A stretch of 64,000 nucleotides of DNA from Microbacterium sp. Root61 (GCF_001427525.1 NZ_LMGU01000001.1:1087788-1151787); one strand, 5' to 3'; shown: positions 18,087-26,960, numbered from the stretch's first letter. Notes: generated by a model from the letters alone, not told the origin. Numbers and translations are program-made.

Positions 18087-18092
18087 ACTGTA
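18087..18092 (-). promoter_or_regulatory. -10 box for rsmA, leaderless
   Basis: TACAGT, then GAGGGG, then ATG at 18080. The GAGGGG may also act as a ribosome site, but it abuts the start. Confidence 0.5.
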
Positions 18093-18142
18093 TTCGCTGC
18101 CTTGGGGAGTCACGTCCCCTGTCACTGACGACACCGGATCGA

Positions 18143-18148
18143 TAGTGT
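18143..18148 (+). promoter_or_regulatory. -10 box for the sugar porter gene, leaderless
   Basis: TAGTGT, then GGCGCC, then ATG at 18155. No clear -35 was found. Confidence 0.55.
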
Positions 18149-18154
18149 GGCGCC

Positions 18155-19612
18155 ATGACGGATGCCGGCACGATTCCCACGAACTCCTTCACCCTCCGCG
18201 GTCCCTACGGGCGCCGTGCCGTCGCACTCTCCGTGGCGGCGGCGGTCGGTGGATTCCTCTTCGGCTTCGACTCATCTGTCATCAATGGAGCGGTCGACTC
18301 GATCCAGCACAACTTCGAGCTGAACGCCGTCGTGACCGGCTTCGTGGTCGCAGTCGCGCTGCTCGGCTGTGCCGTCGGCGCCATCATCGCGGGCAACCTG
18401 TCGGACCGGTGGGGGCGCCTGCGCGTCATGTTCCTCGGCGCCGTGATGTTCTTCGTGAGCTCGATCGGCTCGGCACTGACCTTCAGCGTCGGCGACCTGA
18501 TCCTGTGGCGCGTCATCGGCGGTCTCGGCATCGGCATCGCCTCGGTGGTCGCCCCGGCGTACATCGCCGAGATCGCGCCCCGGCAGATCCGCGGTGGCCT
18601 CGCGTCCCTCCAGCAGCTCGCCATCACCCTCGGTATCTTCACCGCGCTGCTGAGCGACGCCCTGCTCGCCTGGGGCGCCGGCGGCGCGTCCGAGCCGCTG
18701 TGGTTCGGTCTGGAGGCGTGGCGGTGGATGTTCCTCGTGGGCGTCATCCCGGCCGCGGTCTACGGCATCCTGTCCTTCACGGTCCCGGAGTCCCCGCGCT
18801 ACCTGATCGCGAAGGGCAGGACCAAGGAGGCGAAGGAGATCTTCGCGCGGCTCGTGCCGCCCGCCGACCTCGACCAGACGATGCGCGAGCTGACCAACGC
18901 GATCGAGTCCGACCGTAAGAACTCCGGGGTGTCGCTGCGCGGACCGGTCCTGGGTCTGCAGTCGATCGTCTGGGTCGGCATCATCCTGTCCGTGTTCCAG
19001 CAGTTCGTCGGCATCAACGTGATCTTCTATTACTCGACCACGCTGTGGCAGTCGGTCGGCTTCCCGGAGAGCGCGTCGCTGGGCATCAGCGTGGTGACGA
19101 GCATCACGAACGTGCTGGTGACGCTGGTCGCGATCTTCCTCGTCGACCGTGTAGGTCGAAAGCCGATCCTGCTGACCGGTTCGGTGATGATGGCGGTGTC
19201 GCTGTCGCTGATGGCCGTGTCGTTCATGTTCTCGACGACGGATGCCTCGGGCGCGGTCACGCTGGATGCACCGTGGGGACCGATCGCCCTGGTCGCCGCC
19301 AACGTGTTCGTGATCGGGTTCGGCGCCTCGTGGGGCCCGCTGGTGTGGGTGCTGCTCGGCGAGATCTTCCCCAGCCGCATCCGCGGCAAGGCCCTCGGCC
19401 TCGCCGCCGGCGCGCAGTGGATCGCCAACTTCCTCATCACGGTGAGCTTCCCGGCGATGTCGAGCTGGTCGCTGCCCCTCACCTACGGCATGTACGCCAT
19501 GTTCGCCGCGCTCTCGTTCTTCTACGTGTGGTGGAAGATCCCGGAGACCAAGGGCATGGAGCTGGAGAAGACCGAGACCCTCTTCACCCACCCGCCCAAG
19601 GTGAAGTCGTAG
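18155..19612 (+). CDS. MFS sugar porter family transporter
   Basis: This 485-aa protein has 12 predicted helices and sugar-porter signatures: [15 protein letters not shown] in helix 1, the loop motif [24 protein letters not shown] before the central loop, [13 protein letters not shown] in helix 7 and PETKGMELE at the C-terminus. These place it with proton-linked XylE/GlcP/AraE-type symporters for hexoses, pentoses or polyols; the exact sugar is not readable. It appears monocistronic, divergent from rsmA, and 37 bp upstream of a second MFS gene that has its own promoter box. Confidence 0.93.
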   Translation: MTDAGTIPTNSFTLRGPYGRRAVALSVAAAVGGFLFGFDSSVINGAVDSIQHNFELNAVVTGFVVAVALLGCAVGAIIAGNLSDRWGRLRVMFLGAVMFFVSSIGSALTFSVGDLILWRVIGGLGIGIASVVAPAYIAEIAPRQIRGGLASLQQLAITLGIFTALLSDALLAWGAGGASEPLWFGLEAWRWMFLVGVIPAAVYGILSFTVPESPRYLIAKGRTKEAKEIFARLVPPADLDQTMRELTNAIESDRKNSGVSLRGPVLGLQSIVWVGIILSVFQQFVGINVIFYYSTTLWQSVGFPESASLGISVVTSITNVLVTLVAIFLVDRVGRKPILLTGSVMMAVSLSLMAVSFMFSTTDASGAVTLDAPWGPIALVAANVFVIGFGASWGPLVWVLLGEIFPSRIRGKALGLAAGAQWIANFLITVSFPAMSSWSLPLTYGMYAMFAALSFFYVWWKIPETKGMELEKTETLFTHPPKVKS

Positions 19613-19637
19613 GGCCGATCGCGTCGGACGCCCCCTT

Positions 19638-19643
19638 TAGGAT
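19638..19643 (+). promoter_or_regulatory. -10 box for the second MFS gene, leaderless
   Basis: TAGGAT, then GGCGGG, then ATG at 19650. Confidence 0.6.
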
Positions 19644-19649
19644 GGCGGG

Positions 19650-20912
19650 ATGCCATCGCTCGGGGAACTCATCGCGCCCCGCCGCCTCGGCGCGGACTTC
19701 CGCTGGCTGCTCGCATCCTCGTGGACCAGCAACCTCGGCGACGGCATCGCACTGTCCGCCGCCCCGCTGCTCATCGCGTCGCTGACCTCGTCGCCGCTCC
19801 TGGTCGCCGCCGGCGCCATGATGCAGTTCCTCCCGTGGCTGCTGTTCGGACTGCTGGCCGGCTCGATCGCCGACCACCACGATCGCCGCCGCCTGGTCAT
19901 GCTGGCCAACGGATCGCGCGCGGTGATCGTGCTCGGGCTCGTGGTCTTCCTGGCGACCGGCAACGTCACGGTGTGGATCGTGCTGGCCACGGCTTTCCTC
20001 TACGGCACTGCGGAAGTCTTCGCCGATACGGCGGGGAGCACGCTGCTGCCGATGGTCGTGCGTCCCTCCGATCTGGGCATCGGGAACGCGCGGCTGCAGG
20101 CCGGTTACCTCGTCGGCAACCAGCTCGCCGGCCCGCCATTGGGTGCGTTCCTGTTCGCCATCGGGTCGTTCTGGCCGTTCCTGGTGCAGATACTCTGCGT
20201 CGCCCTCGCCGTGATCCTCATCTCCCGGATCGCACGGACTCCGATCCCCGAGCAGGCTGCCGTCGTCCCGGGGGTGAAGGCCCAACCGATCCGCGAAGGC
20301 CTCCGCTGGCTGAGGGGCAACGCACCGGTGCGCACGCTCGTCATCATCATCCTCGTCTTCAATGTGACGTGGGCCGCTCCCTGGAGCATCCTCGTGCTCT
20401 ACGCCACCGAGCACCTCAACCTCGGCGTCATCGGCTACGGCGCCCTCACGACAGCGGCCGCGCTCGGCGGGCTCATCTCGACCGGCTGCTTCGGCTGGCT
20501 CGAGCGTCACGTGTCGTTCGCGACGCTGATGCGCGTGTGCCTCTCGCTCGAAGTGCTGATGCACCTCATCTTCGCCCTCAACACGTCCGACATCGTCGCC
20601 TTCGTGGTCATGTTCGGATTCGGCGCGTACGCCTTCATCTGGGGCACGATCTCGACCACTGTGCGGCAGCGCCTGGTGCCGATGCCCCTGCAGGGACGCA
20701 TCGCCTCGGTGAACATGGTCGGCGTCTTCGGCGGTCTCGTGATCGGTCAGCTCATCGGCGGGCTGCTCGCCGAGGCGTGGGGCCTCACCGCGCCGTGGTG
20801 GTTCGCCTTCGCCGGCTCGGCCATCACGCTGCTGCTGGTGTGGCGCTCGATCTCGAACATCGCGGCCGCGAAGCCGGTCGTGGAAGACGGTGTGGCGGAG
20901 AACGCGGGGTAG
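19650..20912 (+). CDS. MFS exporter, EntS-like (MFS_3)
   Basis: This 420-aa membrane protein of about 12 helices has the N-terminal pattern DFRWLLASSWTSNLGDGIAL and the helix 2-3 loop GSIADHHDRRRLVM of the MFS_3 group, which includes enterobactin exporter EntS and macrolide pumps. The substrate is unknown and no siderophore genes are nearby. It is unrelated in sequence to the sugar porter just upstream. Transcription probably starts at its own ATG. Confidence 0.88.
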   Translation: MPSLGELIAPRRLGADFRWLLASSWTSNLGDGIALSAAPLLIASLTSSPLLVAAGAMMQFLPWLLFGLLAGSIADHHDRRRLVMLANGSRAVIVLGLVVFLATGNVTVWIVLATAFLYGTAEVFADTAGSTLLPMVVRPSDLGIGNARLQAGYLVGNQLAGPPLGAFLFAIGSFWPFLVQILCVALAVILISRIARTPIPEQAAVVPGVKAQPIREGLRWLRGNAPVRTLVIIILVFNVTWAAPWSILVLYATEHLNLGVIGYGALTTAAALGGLISTGCFGWLERHVSFATLMRVCLSLEVLMHLIFALNTSDIVAFVVMFGFGAYAFIWGTISTTVRQRLVPMPLQGRIASVNMVGVFGGLVIGQLIGGLLAEAWGLTAPWWFAFAGSAITLLLVWRSISNIAAAKPVVEDGVAENAG

Positions 20913-20994
20913 GACTGGGGGATGCCTGATCGCATGAACGGTTCTCGCAGCCGTGAACGGGTTGTTCCGGGAGAGCTCAGCTCGCGCTGGCCGA

Positions 20995-21492
20995 TCAGTC
21001 CGGGACTTCGAACGCGGCAACGACCGTCGCCGCAGTTCCGCTGAGCCGCGCGATGACGACGCACTGTACGACGCGCTGCGCTCCCTCGCTGACCGCGAGC
21101 CCCGGAAAGAGCGTGACATGCGGTCGGTAGCCATTCCGCCAGTAGGCCGGGACATCGGCCGCGAACCCCGAGAGCGATTCGATCCGATCGGCCAGGCGCT
21201 CGTGGGTGAGTGCGAGCCGTGTGGGCCGCACCAGCTGAACGGGCACATCACGATCCGGTCCGAACAGCGCCGAGCCGGCGAACTCGACGGCCAGAGGCCC
21301 GGTCAGAGCATCCGCGCCGCGCACGGCGGCAACGAGATCGGCGAGGTCCGCATCGGTGACGAAGTTCGACACGAGCGTCACGTGCGCGGGCCAATGACCG
21401 CGGTCGAATTCGACGCCCTCGGCGATGGTGTGGAACAGCGCCGCAACGGTGTACTTCTCCCGCAGTCGGTTATCTGTCACGCGAGCGGCCAA
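20995..21492 (-). CDS. 2'-5' RNA ligase-like 2H phosphoesterase
   Basis: This protein of up to 165 aa has two HxTx motifs, PAHVTLVSNF (about residue 36) and RPHVTLFPG (about 122), the paired catalytic His/Thr sites of 2H phosphoesterases. Members open 2',3'-cyclic phosphates or act on RNA ends; the cellular role is usually unknown. The start is uncertain: TTG at 21492 or GTG at 21480, neither with a good ribosome site. It converges on the MFS gene 82 bp away. Confidence 0.82.
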   Translation of the reverse strand: MAARVTDNRLREKYTVAALFHTIAEGVEFDRGHWPAHVTLVSNFVTDADLADLVAAVRGADALTGPLAVEFAGSALFGPDRDVPVQLVRPTRLALTHERLADRIESLSGFAADVPAYWRNGYRPHVTLFPGLAVSEGAQRVVQCVVIARLSGTAATVVAAFEVPD

Positions 21493-21516
21493 TGGCGACG
21501 GCGAGAGGTCGATTGT

Positions 21517-21699
21517 TCACCCCCACATCCAACCATCGCTCGGAAAATCCCCATTCCAGCCTGGCATCCGACGCAGCCAGGCCTCAAAACTCAGTGGCGC
21601 GGCTCGATCGTTCCTCCACATGCACGCAGGTGCGGGGAGTTTCCCGAACTGGGTGATCCTTCCGTTCGAATGTCGGAGGCCTTTGGGAGAATAGACCAT
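21517..21699 (-). CDS. possible small protein of 60 aa, divergent from the HNH gene
   Basis: A minus-strand reading frame starts at ATG 21699, inside the CCATGG that also starts the HNH gene on the other strand, with GGAG 9 nt upstream. It ends at 21517. The product is rich in Trp (ending SFEAWLRRMPGWNGDFPSDG and WMWG) and looks protein-like, but third positions are less G/C-rich than in neighbours. It could be a small unrecognised gene, a decayed fragment or chance. The rest of the interval 21493-21697 contains a 7-bp hairpin at 21559-21582 and nothing else I can name. Confidence 0.3.
   Translation of the reverse strand: MVYSPKGLRHSNGRITQFGKLPAPACMWRNDRAAPLSFEAWLRRMPGWNGDFPSDGWMWG
21687..21692 (+). 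promoter_or_regulatory. candidate -10 box for the HNH gene
   Basis: GAGAAT lies 5 nt before the ATG at 21698, with TTCGAA 16 bp upstream as a weak -35. Confidence 0.45.
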
Positions 21700-23191
21700 G
21701 GCAATCTTCTCCGAGATTCTCGAGCACCTCGAAGTGCTGCGCGATGCTCTCGGAGCTGACACTGCATCAGGTGTCTTGCCGAGCCAGGTCGCCGCGCTCG
21801 ACGACGATGCCGTCGTCGTCGTGATCACCGCCGCGTCGGGCATCATCCGCGCAGCGGAGAAGGTGCGGATCACGGCGTCCGGAATCGCCGCTGTCCGCAG
21901 CACTCGCGAGAGCGGTCATGGCGGGCTGGCCCAGACGCGTGGGCATCACTCCCCCGTCGCGCTCATCCAAGAGCTGACGGGCGCCACACGCGCCGACGCG
22001 ATCAAGCACGTACGACTCGGCGAGTCGTTGCTGACGGGGGCTGGGATCGCCGGACGAGGCGATGTCGAGGTTCGGCTCGACCACGAGACGCACAGCGACA
22101 CTGACCCCATCCGCGAGGCCTGGCACGGTGCGCTCGGGCGCGCGCTGCTCGACGGCACCATCAGCTCGGCGCAGCACGAGGCGATCCTTCGCGGGCTCGG
22201 TGAGCCGCCCGACACCGATGAACACTCGGCCTACTTCGCGGAGGCATGGTCGCTCGCCGCGGAACAGCTCGGCCGTGAAGCTGCGGACCGCACCGTGGAA
22301 GAGCTGGCACGCGCGGCGCGAACAGTGCGAGACCAACTCGATCCAGAGGGTGCTCAGCGCCGATACGACGAACGTTCCGAACGTCGGTCGTTCCGCCTGT
22401 GGACGGACGCCGACGGGGTGCGACGCGCGTCCCTCACCTTCGACGACCTCGGCGGAGCGTGGGTTCAGACGATCGTCGCGAGCGCGCTGCGGCCACGGCG
22501 TGGAGGGCCGCGCTTCGTCGATCCGACGGAAAAGGCGCAGGCCGAGAAACTCGTCGAGGATGCACGCACCAATGAGCAGCTCGCGTATGACCTAATCCTC
22601 GATGTGCTCCGCGCCGGCGCGCTGGCCGACGCCACGGCTGTGTTCGGCACGCGTCAGGCCGGCGTGCGTGTTCTCGTGACGGCACAAGATTTGCAGGCCG
22701 GTCTCGAGGAATCCCCGGCGACAAGCCTCACCGAGGATGATCAGCTCGCGCTTCCGGCATGGCTGATCGCCCAGCGGGTCTGCGACACCGGAACCGTCCG
22801 GTGCACGGTCGATCGCGAAGGAAATCCCCTCGATCTCGGGCGCGAAGAGCGACTTTTCTCCTCGAAACAGCGCATCGCTCTCGCAGTGCGCGACGGCGGA
22901 TGCCGGTGGCGAGGCTGCGACCGCCCCGCCTCGTATTGCGAAGCCCATCACATCGACCATTACGCCGAGGGCGGCTCCACGGACATCGATCGCGGGATAC
23001 TCCTATGTCGCTATCACCACATGCAGCTGCATCACGGTGGGTGGAGAATCACCCGCGACGGTCATGCCGACTTCGTCTTGCACCCGCCGCCCGGGCGAGG
23101 AGATCCGATCGTCCTGGGAGCGCGGCTCGCTCTGCGATACGCGTGGCGCGACGTCGATCCACCACCGAAACGGCTTCGGCCGGCGGCGTGA
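21698..23191 (+). CDS. DUF222 / HNH endonuclease protein (13E12 type)
   Basis: This 497-aa protein has an N-terminal helical DUF222 region (about 30-330) and a C-terminal HNH nuclease domain: CRWRGCDRPASYCEAHHIDH, then GILLCRYHHMQLHHGGW, giving the Cys and His residues of a zinc-supported betabeta-alpha metal site. The family is abundant, often multicopy, in actinomycetes and relates to the mycobacterial REP13E12 proteins; function is not established. No terminal repeats mark it as a mobile element. It is flanked by a possible small gene upstream and an 18-bp tandem repeat downstream. Confidence 0.9.
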   Translation: MAIFSEILEHLEVLRDALGADTASGVLPSQVAALDDDAVVVVITAASGIIRAAEKVRITASGIAAVRSTRESGHGGLAQTRGHHSPVALIQELTGATRADAIKHVRLGESLLTGAGIAGRGDVEVRLDHETHSDTDPIREAWHGALGRALLDGTISSAQHEAILRGLGEPPDTDEHSAYFAEAWSLAAEQLGREAADRTVEELARAARTVRDQLDPEGAQRRYDERSERRSFRLWTDADGVRRASLTFDDLGGAWVQTIVASALRPRRGGPRFVDPTEKAQAEKLVEDARTNEQLAYDLILDVLRAGALADATAVFGTRQAGVRVLVTAQDLQAGLEESPATSLTEDDQLALPAWLIAQRVCDTGTVRCTVDREGNPLDLGREERLFSSKQRIALAVRDGGCRWRGCDRPASYCEAHHIDHYAEGGSTDIDRGILLCRYHHMQLHHGGWRITRDGHADFVLHPPPGRGDPIVLGARLALRYAWRDVDPPPKRLRPAA

Positions 23192-23225
23192 TGCGGGCCG
23201 GCGGCGCGGTTCTCGCGGTGGCGCG

Positions 23226-23261
23226 GTGCCGGTGACATGATGCGTGCCGACGACATGATGC
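23226..23261. repeat. two tandem 18-bp repeats after the HNH gene
   Basis: Two adjacent copies of GTGCCGGTGACATGATGC (second copy differs at two bases) lie 34 bp after the HNH stop. A shorter third match, CCGACATGA, is at about 23299-23308. The role is unknown. Confidence 0.6.
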
Positions 23262-23308
23262 CGCCGCTGCTCTCGGTGGCCCGATCTCCGGGGTCGCCGC
23301 CGACATGA

Positions 23309-23314
23309 AAGCAT
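23309..23314 (+). promoter_or_regulatory. weak -10 box for the GNAT gene
   Basis: AAGCAT, then AGATCG, then ATG at 23321; the spacing fits but the box is poor. Confidence 0.3.
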
Positions 23315-23320
23315 AGATCG

Positions 23321-23863
23321 ATGCTCGACGACCTCCACCTCCGTCCTTGGCGCGCGACGGATGCCGACGCCCTGCGCGCCGCGGTGTTGTCGACTCCTGG
23401 TCTGGACACCCAGCTGGGCGGAGCGGACCTCCGCACCGTCGCGCAAGCCGCATCCTTCATCGATACGCAGCTGAGCGCGCGCGCGAATGCGCGAAATTGG
23501 GCTGTCGTACACGACGGGACTGCGGTGGGAAACGTGGGCGTCTCGGCCATCGAGCATCGTCACGGCACCGCATGGATCTCCTACTGGCTCACCTCCGCCG
23601 CACGCGGCCGGGGCCTCATGACCCGCGCCCTAGCCTCCGTCGCCGATCTGGCGTTCAGCGAAGACATCTTCCGGCTCGAACTCGGCCATCGCGTGAACAA
23701 CCCCGCATCGTGCCGGGTCGCGACCCGCGCCGGATTCATCCCCGAAGGGATCGAACGACAGAAGCTCCGGTACGGCACCGAGCGCTTTGATGTCGAGCTC
23801 CACGCGCGTCTCGCGACCGATCCTGCGCACGGTGTCGATGGTCTGCCGATCATCGACCGCTGA
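23321..23863 (+). CDS. GNAT family N-acetyltransferase (RimJ/RimL type)
   Basis: This 180-aa acetyltransferase has the N-terminal LHLRPWRATDADAL, a central WISYWLTSAARGRGLMTRAL stretch containing the acetyl-CoA P-loop (R/QxxGxG), and a VNNPASCRVATRAGF motif typical of the RimJ/RimL branch that modifies N-termini of ribosomal proteins or antibiotics. The substrate is unknown. It lies alone between the HNH gene and a pair of hairpins. Confidence 0.88.
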   Translation: MLDDLHLRPWRATDADALRAAVLSTPGLDTQLGGADLRTVAQAASFIDTQLSARANARNWAVVHDGTAVGNVGVSAIEHRHGTAWISYWLTSAARGRGLMTRALASVADLAFSEDIFRLELGHRVNNPASCRVATRAGFIPEGIERQKLRYGTERFDVELHARLATDPAHGVDGLPIIDR

Positions 23864-23902
23864 GTCTCCGCTCAGCCATCGGCCGCTGAGCCCCGCTCAG
23901 CG
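23859..23902. terminator. two tandem hairpins between convergent genes
   Basis: GCTGAG/CTCAGC (23859-23876, 6 bp, overlapping the GNAT stop) and CGCTGAG/CTCAGCG (23884-23902, 7 bp) are near copies of each other. They separate the GNAT gene from the convergent Nudix gene at 23956. Confidence 0.6.
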
Positions 23903-23955
23903 AATCAGCGACGTCGATCGGCGCTCTCGGCATCGTGAGTCGCCGAGTGCGACTA

Positions 23956-24483
23956 CTAATCCGCCGCATCCGCTCCGCGCACGGCAGCAACCAACCGCTC
24001 CCACAGCGCTTCGAGGCGATCGACCCATGGCCCTGCCATTCCACCCGCACGGTACCGATCGCGCACCTCCGCAAGCGACACCCACTCGCTGTCGCGCACT
24101 TCGGTGGGATCGAGCTCGAGCGTGCCGACATCCACACCATGCGCGACGTACAGATCGAGCAGCGCGTTCACCTCCGTGAAGCGTCCGACGAAGATAAGCG
24201 CTTCCGGTTCAGCCCGCAGCCCCGCCTCCTCGAACAGTTCGCGCGACGCCGCCTCCGCGCTCGTCTCACCGGCCAAGGCGCTGCCCGCGGGGAACTCCCA
24301 CGCCAACGGCCAATCCTTGATCGCGGCGCGCTGCGTCAGCAGCACCTGCCCGTCATCGCGCACGACGCACGTGGCCGAAACGACATGGAACAAGCCGGCC
24401 GGAAACCCTGGATCACCGCGGCGATGGGTCCTGCCGACAGGCCGGCCGGCGGCATCCGTCACATCCCAGAGTTCGCCGTCCAT
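23956..24483 (-). CDS. Nudix hydrolase
   Basis: This 175-aa protein contains a complete Nudix box, GSALAGETSAEAASRELFEE then AG (about 66-88), with all metal-binding Glu residues. Its N-terminus, ELWDVTDAAGRPVGRTHRRGD, resembles isopentenyl-diphosphate isomerase-like or ADP-ribose-type Nudix proteins; the substrate cannot be named. It begins 3 bp after tatD in the operon metG-tatD-nudix. Confidence 0.9.
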   Translation of the reverse strand: MDGELWDVTDAAGRPVGRTHRRGDPGFPAGLFHVVSATCVVRDDGQVLLTQRAAIKDWPLAWEFPAGSALAGETSAEAASRELFEEAGLRAEPEALIFVGRFTEVNALLDLYVAHGVDVGTLELDPTEVRDSEWVSLAEVRDRYRAGGMAGPWVDRLEALWERLVAAVRGADAAD

Positions 24484-24486
24484 GTC

Positions 24487-25371
24487 TCAGTCCTCGAAAG
24501 CCCCGTAGACAGCGAGGGTGTTGGCGGCGACCTGAGCGCTCAGCTCGTCGACGTCCAGACCGAGCTCGGCCGCCATGAAGCGCAGCGTGACCGGGATCAG
24601 GTACGGCGCATTCGGGCGACCCCGATGCGGCGTCGGCGTGAGGAACGGAGCATCCGTCTCCACCAGGATGTGATCCAGCGGCGTGACCGCGAGAGCATCG
24701 CGGAGGTTCTGCGCGTTCTTGAACGTCACGTTGCCCGCGAACGACAGGTAGTACCCCGCATCGGCGGCGATACGCGCCATGTCGGCATCGCCCGAGAAGC
24801 AGTGGAACACCGTGCGCTCCGGGGCGCCGACACGCGCCAGCGTCTCCAGGACGGCGTCATGCGCATCGCGGTCGTGGATCTGCATCGCGATCCCGTGCTT
24901 CTTGGCCAGCGCGATGTGCGCCTCGAAAGACACGTACTGCGCAGGGATGCCGTCGGCCTCGGTGCGGAAGAAGTCCAGACCCGTCTCGCCGATGGCCCGC
25001 ACGCGCGGCTGCGCGGCGAGCTCGTCGATGACCGCGATCGCCTCGTCGAGACGGCCGGCTTCGGCATACGCCGGAGCCTCGTTCGGGTGGATCGCGACGG
25101 CAGCGAGCACACGGGGATGGGATGCCGCGGCCTCCGCCGACCACACGCTCGACTCGATGTCGCCGCCCGCCTGCACGACGCCGATCACGCCCACCGCCGC
25201 GGCGCGATCGAGCTGATCGGCGACCGTCAGCAGCTCGTCACCGTCGGCGATCTCCAGGTGAGCGTGGTTGTCGTACACCGGCACCGCGAGCGGTTCGGGC
25301 GCCGCCGGCCATCGCACATCGCGCGAGCCGTCGTTGTACCGCTCCCGCACGTAGTTGCTGGGGTCGGTCAT
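24487..25371 (-). CDS. tatD: TatD family metal-dependent DNase
   Basis: This 294-aa TIM-barrel hydrolase shows metal-binding motifs in order: DNHAHLE, AIGETGLDFF, QIHDRDAHDAV, FHCFSGD and ETDAPFLTP. TatD proteins are Mg-dependent 3'-5' exonucleases implicated in DNA repair. The ATG at 25371 shares one base with the metG stop (TGATG). metG-tatD is a conserved pair in Gram-positive bacteria. Confidence 0.95.
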   Translation of the reverse strand: MTDPSNYVRERYNDGSRDVRWPAAPEPLAVPVYDNHAHLEIADGDELLTVADQLDRAAAVGVIGVVQAGGDIESSVWSAEAAASHPRVLAAVAIHPNEAPAYAEAGRLDEAIAVIDELAAQPRVRAIGETGLDFFRTEADGIPAQYVSFEAHIALAKKHGIAMQIHDRDAHDAVLETLARVGAPERTVFHCFSGDADMARIAADAGYYLSFAGNVTFKNAQNLRDALAVTPLDHILVETDAPFLTPTPHRGRPNAPYLIPVTLRFMAAELGLDVDELSAQVAANTLAVYGAFED

Positions 25372-26948
25372 CACACCGTCTGCTCGACGCGCGGGAACAG
25401 CGGCGCCAGGCCGTTGACCGAGGATCCGGGCTTGAGCGCACCCCACTTCCCTGCGGCGCGGATGGGCTGGTCCTGCAGGCGTCCGAGGGTCTCGGCGGCA
25501 CCGAGCGCGATCCACAGCTTCTCCGTCGCGACCGGCGTGACCGGCGACAGCAGGGTCGCGAGGGCGCGAAGTCCCTCGGCAGCCGTGTACAGCACCGTGC
25601 CCAGGCGGCCGCGCTGGGCGTCGTCCTTGGCCAGAGCCCACGGCTCGTTCTCGGTGATGTAGAGGTTCAGCGCGTCCACGATCTTCCAGATCGCGGCGAT
25701 CGCCTCGTCGATCCGGAAACGCTCGATCGCGGCGTCGGCGGTGGCCGCGGCATCGGCCACGACCTGCTGGATCGCGAGATCTGCGTCGGTGTACTCCCCC
25801 GGTGGCGGGACGATGCCCTCGTAGTACCGCTCGATCATCGCGACGGTGCGCGAGGCGAGGTTGCCGAAGCCGTTGGCGAGCTCGGCCTGGTAGCGGGCGG
25901 ACAGGTCCTCCCACGAGAACGAGCCGTCCTGGCCGAACGCGATCGCGGACAGGAAGTAGTACCGGTACGCGTCGGAGCCGAAGACGTCCGTGATCTCGGT
26001 CGGCGCGATGCCGGTGAGCTTGGACTTGGACATCTTCTCGCCGCCGACCAGCAGCCAGCCGTGCGCGAACACGCCGCGCGGCACCTCGAGCCCTGCAGCC
26101 ATCAGCATCGCGGGCCAGATGACGGCGTGGAAGCGCAGGATGTCCTTGCCCACGACGTGGAATGCCGGCCAGCGGCGCGCGAACTGCTCCGGGTCGGAGC
26201 CGTAGCCCACCGCGGTGGCGTAGTTCAGGAGCGCGTCGACCCACACGTAGATGACGTGCGCCTCGTCCCACGGGACCTTGATGCCCCAATCGAACGTGGA
26301 GCGCGAGATCGAGAGGTCCTTGAGGCCCTGCTTGACGAACGAGATGACCTCGTTGCGCGCAGACTCGGGGCGGATGAAGTCGGGCACCGAGGTGTAGAGC
26401 TCGATGAGCTTGTCCTGGAACTCGCTGAGCTTGAAGAAGTAGTTCTTCTCCTGCAGCAGTTCCAGCGGCTTGGAGTGGATGGCGCAGACCTTGAGGCCCT
26501 CGAAGGCACCCGTGCCGTCGACGATCTCCGACTCGGGCTTGAACTCCTCGCAGCCGACGCAGTACAGCGCCTCGTACTCGCCCGCGTAGATGTAGCCGCG
26601 GTCGTACAGGGTCTGGAAGAACGTCTGCACGTTGTGCTCGTGGCGCTCCTGCGTCGTGCGGATGAAGTCGTCGTTGGCGACGTCCAGCGTCGTCAGCAGC
26701 GGGAACCATGACTCGCCGACCAGGCGATCCACCCACTGCTGCGGTGTGACGCCGTTGGCGACGGCCGCACGGAGCATCTTCTGGCCGTGCTCGTCGGTGC
26801 CGGTCAGCATCCAGGTGTCATCGCCCGCCTGGCGGTGCCAGCGCGCGAGCGTGTCCACCGCCACGGTCGTATAGCCATGGCCGATGTGGGGCACGTCGCT
26901 CGGATAGTAGATCGGCGTCGTGATGTAGAAAGAACTCCCGTTACTCAC
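25371..26948 (-). CDS. metG: methionyl-tRNA synthetase
   Basis: MetRS charges tRNA-Met. The 525-aa class I synthetase has HIGH at residues 21-24, a zinc knuckle made by YCVGCEEF and a later CAIH, the KMSKS loop (GGEKMSKSKLTG), and a helical anticodon-binding domain. There is no C-terminal tRNA-binding EMAP-like domain, as in many actinomycetes. The GTG at 26948 is supported by TAGACT 6 nt upstream, giving a leaderless mRNA. It heads metG-tatD-nudix. Confidence 0.96.
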   Translation of the reverse strand: MSNGSSFYITTPIYYPSDVPHIGHGYTTVAVDTLARWHRQAGDDTWMLTGTDEHGQKMLRAAVANGVTPQQWVDRLVGESWFPLLTTLDVANDDFIRTTQERHEHNVQTFFQTLYDRGYIYAGEYEALYCVGCEEFKPESEIVDGTGAFEGLKVCAIHSKPLELLQEKNYFFKLSEFQDKLIELYTSVPDFIRPESARNEVISFVKQGLKDLSISRSTFDWGIKVPWDEAHVIYVWVDALLNYATAVGYGSDPEQFARRWPAFHVVGKDILRFHAVIWPAMLMAAGLEVPRGVFAHGWLLVGGEKMSKSKLTGIAPTEITDVFGSDAYRYYFLSAIAFGQDGSFSWEDLSARYQAELANGFGNLASRTVAMIERYYEGIVPPPGEYTDADLAIQQVVADAAATADAAIERFRIDEAIAAIWKIVDALNLYITENEPWALAKDDAQRGRLGTVLYTAAEGLRALATLLSPVTPVATEKLWIALGAAETLGRLQDQPIRAAGKWGALKPGSSVNGLAPLFPRVEQTV

Positions 26949-26954
26949 CCGTCG

Positions 26955-26960
26955 AGTCTA
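26955..26960 (-). promoter_or_regulatory. -10 box for metG, leaderless
   Basis: TAGACT, then CGACGG, then GTG at 26948. Confidence 0.65.

Noticed and set aside
20933..20998. Inverted CTGATCG/CGATCAG pair between convergent genes as a terminator
   Set aside because: Only 7 bp with a loop of nearly 60 bases; too weak to call.
21698..23261. HNH gene plus repeats as a mobile element
   Set aside because: No terminal inverted repeats, target duplication or transposase; the family is a normal chromosomal component in actinomycetes.
25372..26736. A long open frame joining tatD to sequence across metG, as if a fusion protein
   Set aside because: The upstream part is an out-of-frame shadow of metG with Arg/Ala-rich composition; TatD proper starts at the ATG overlapping the metG stop.
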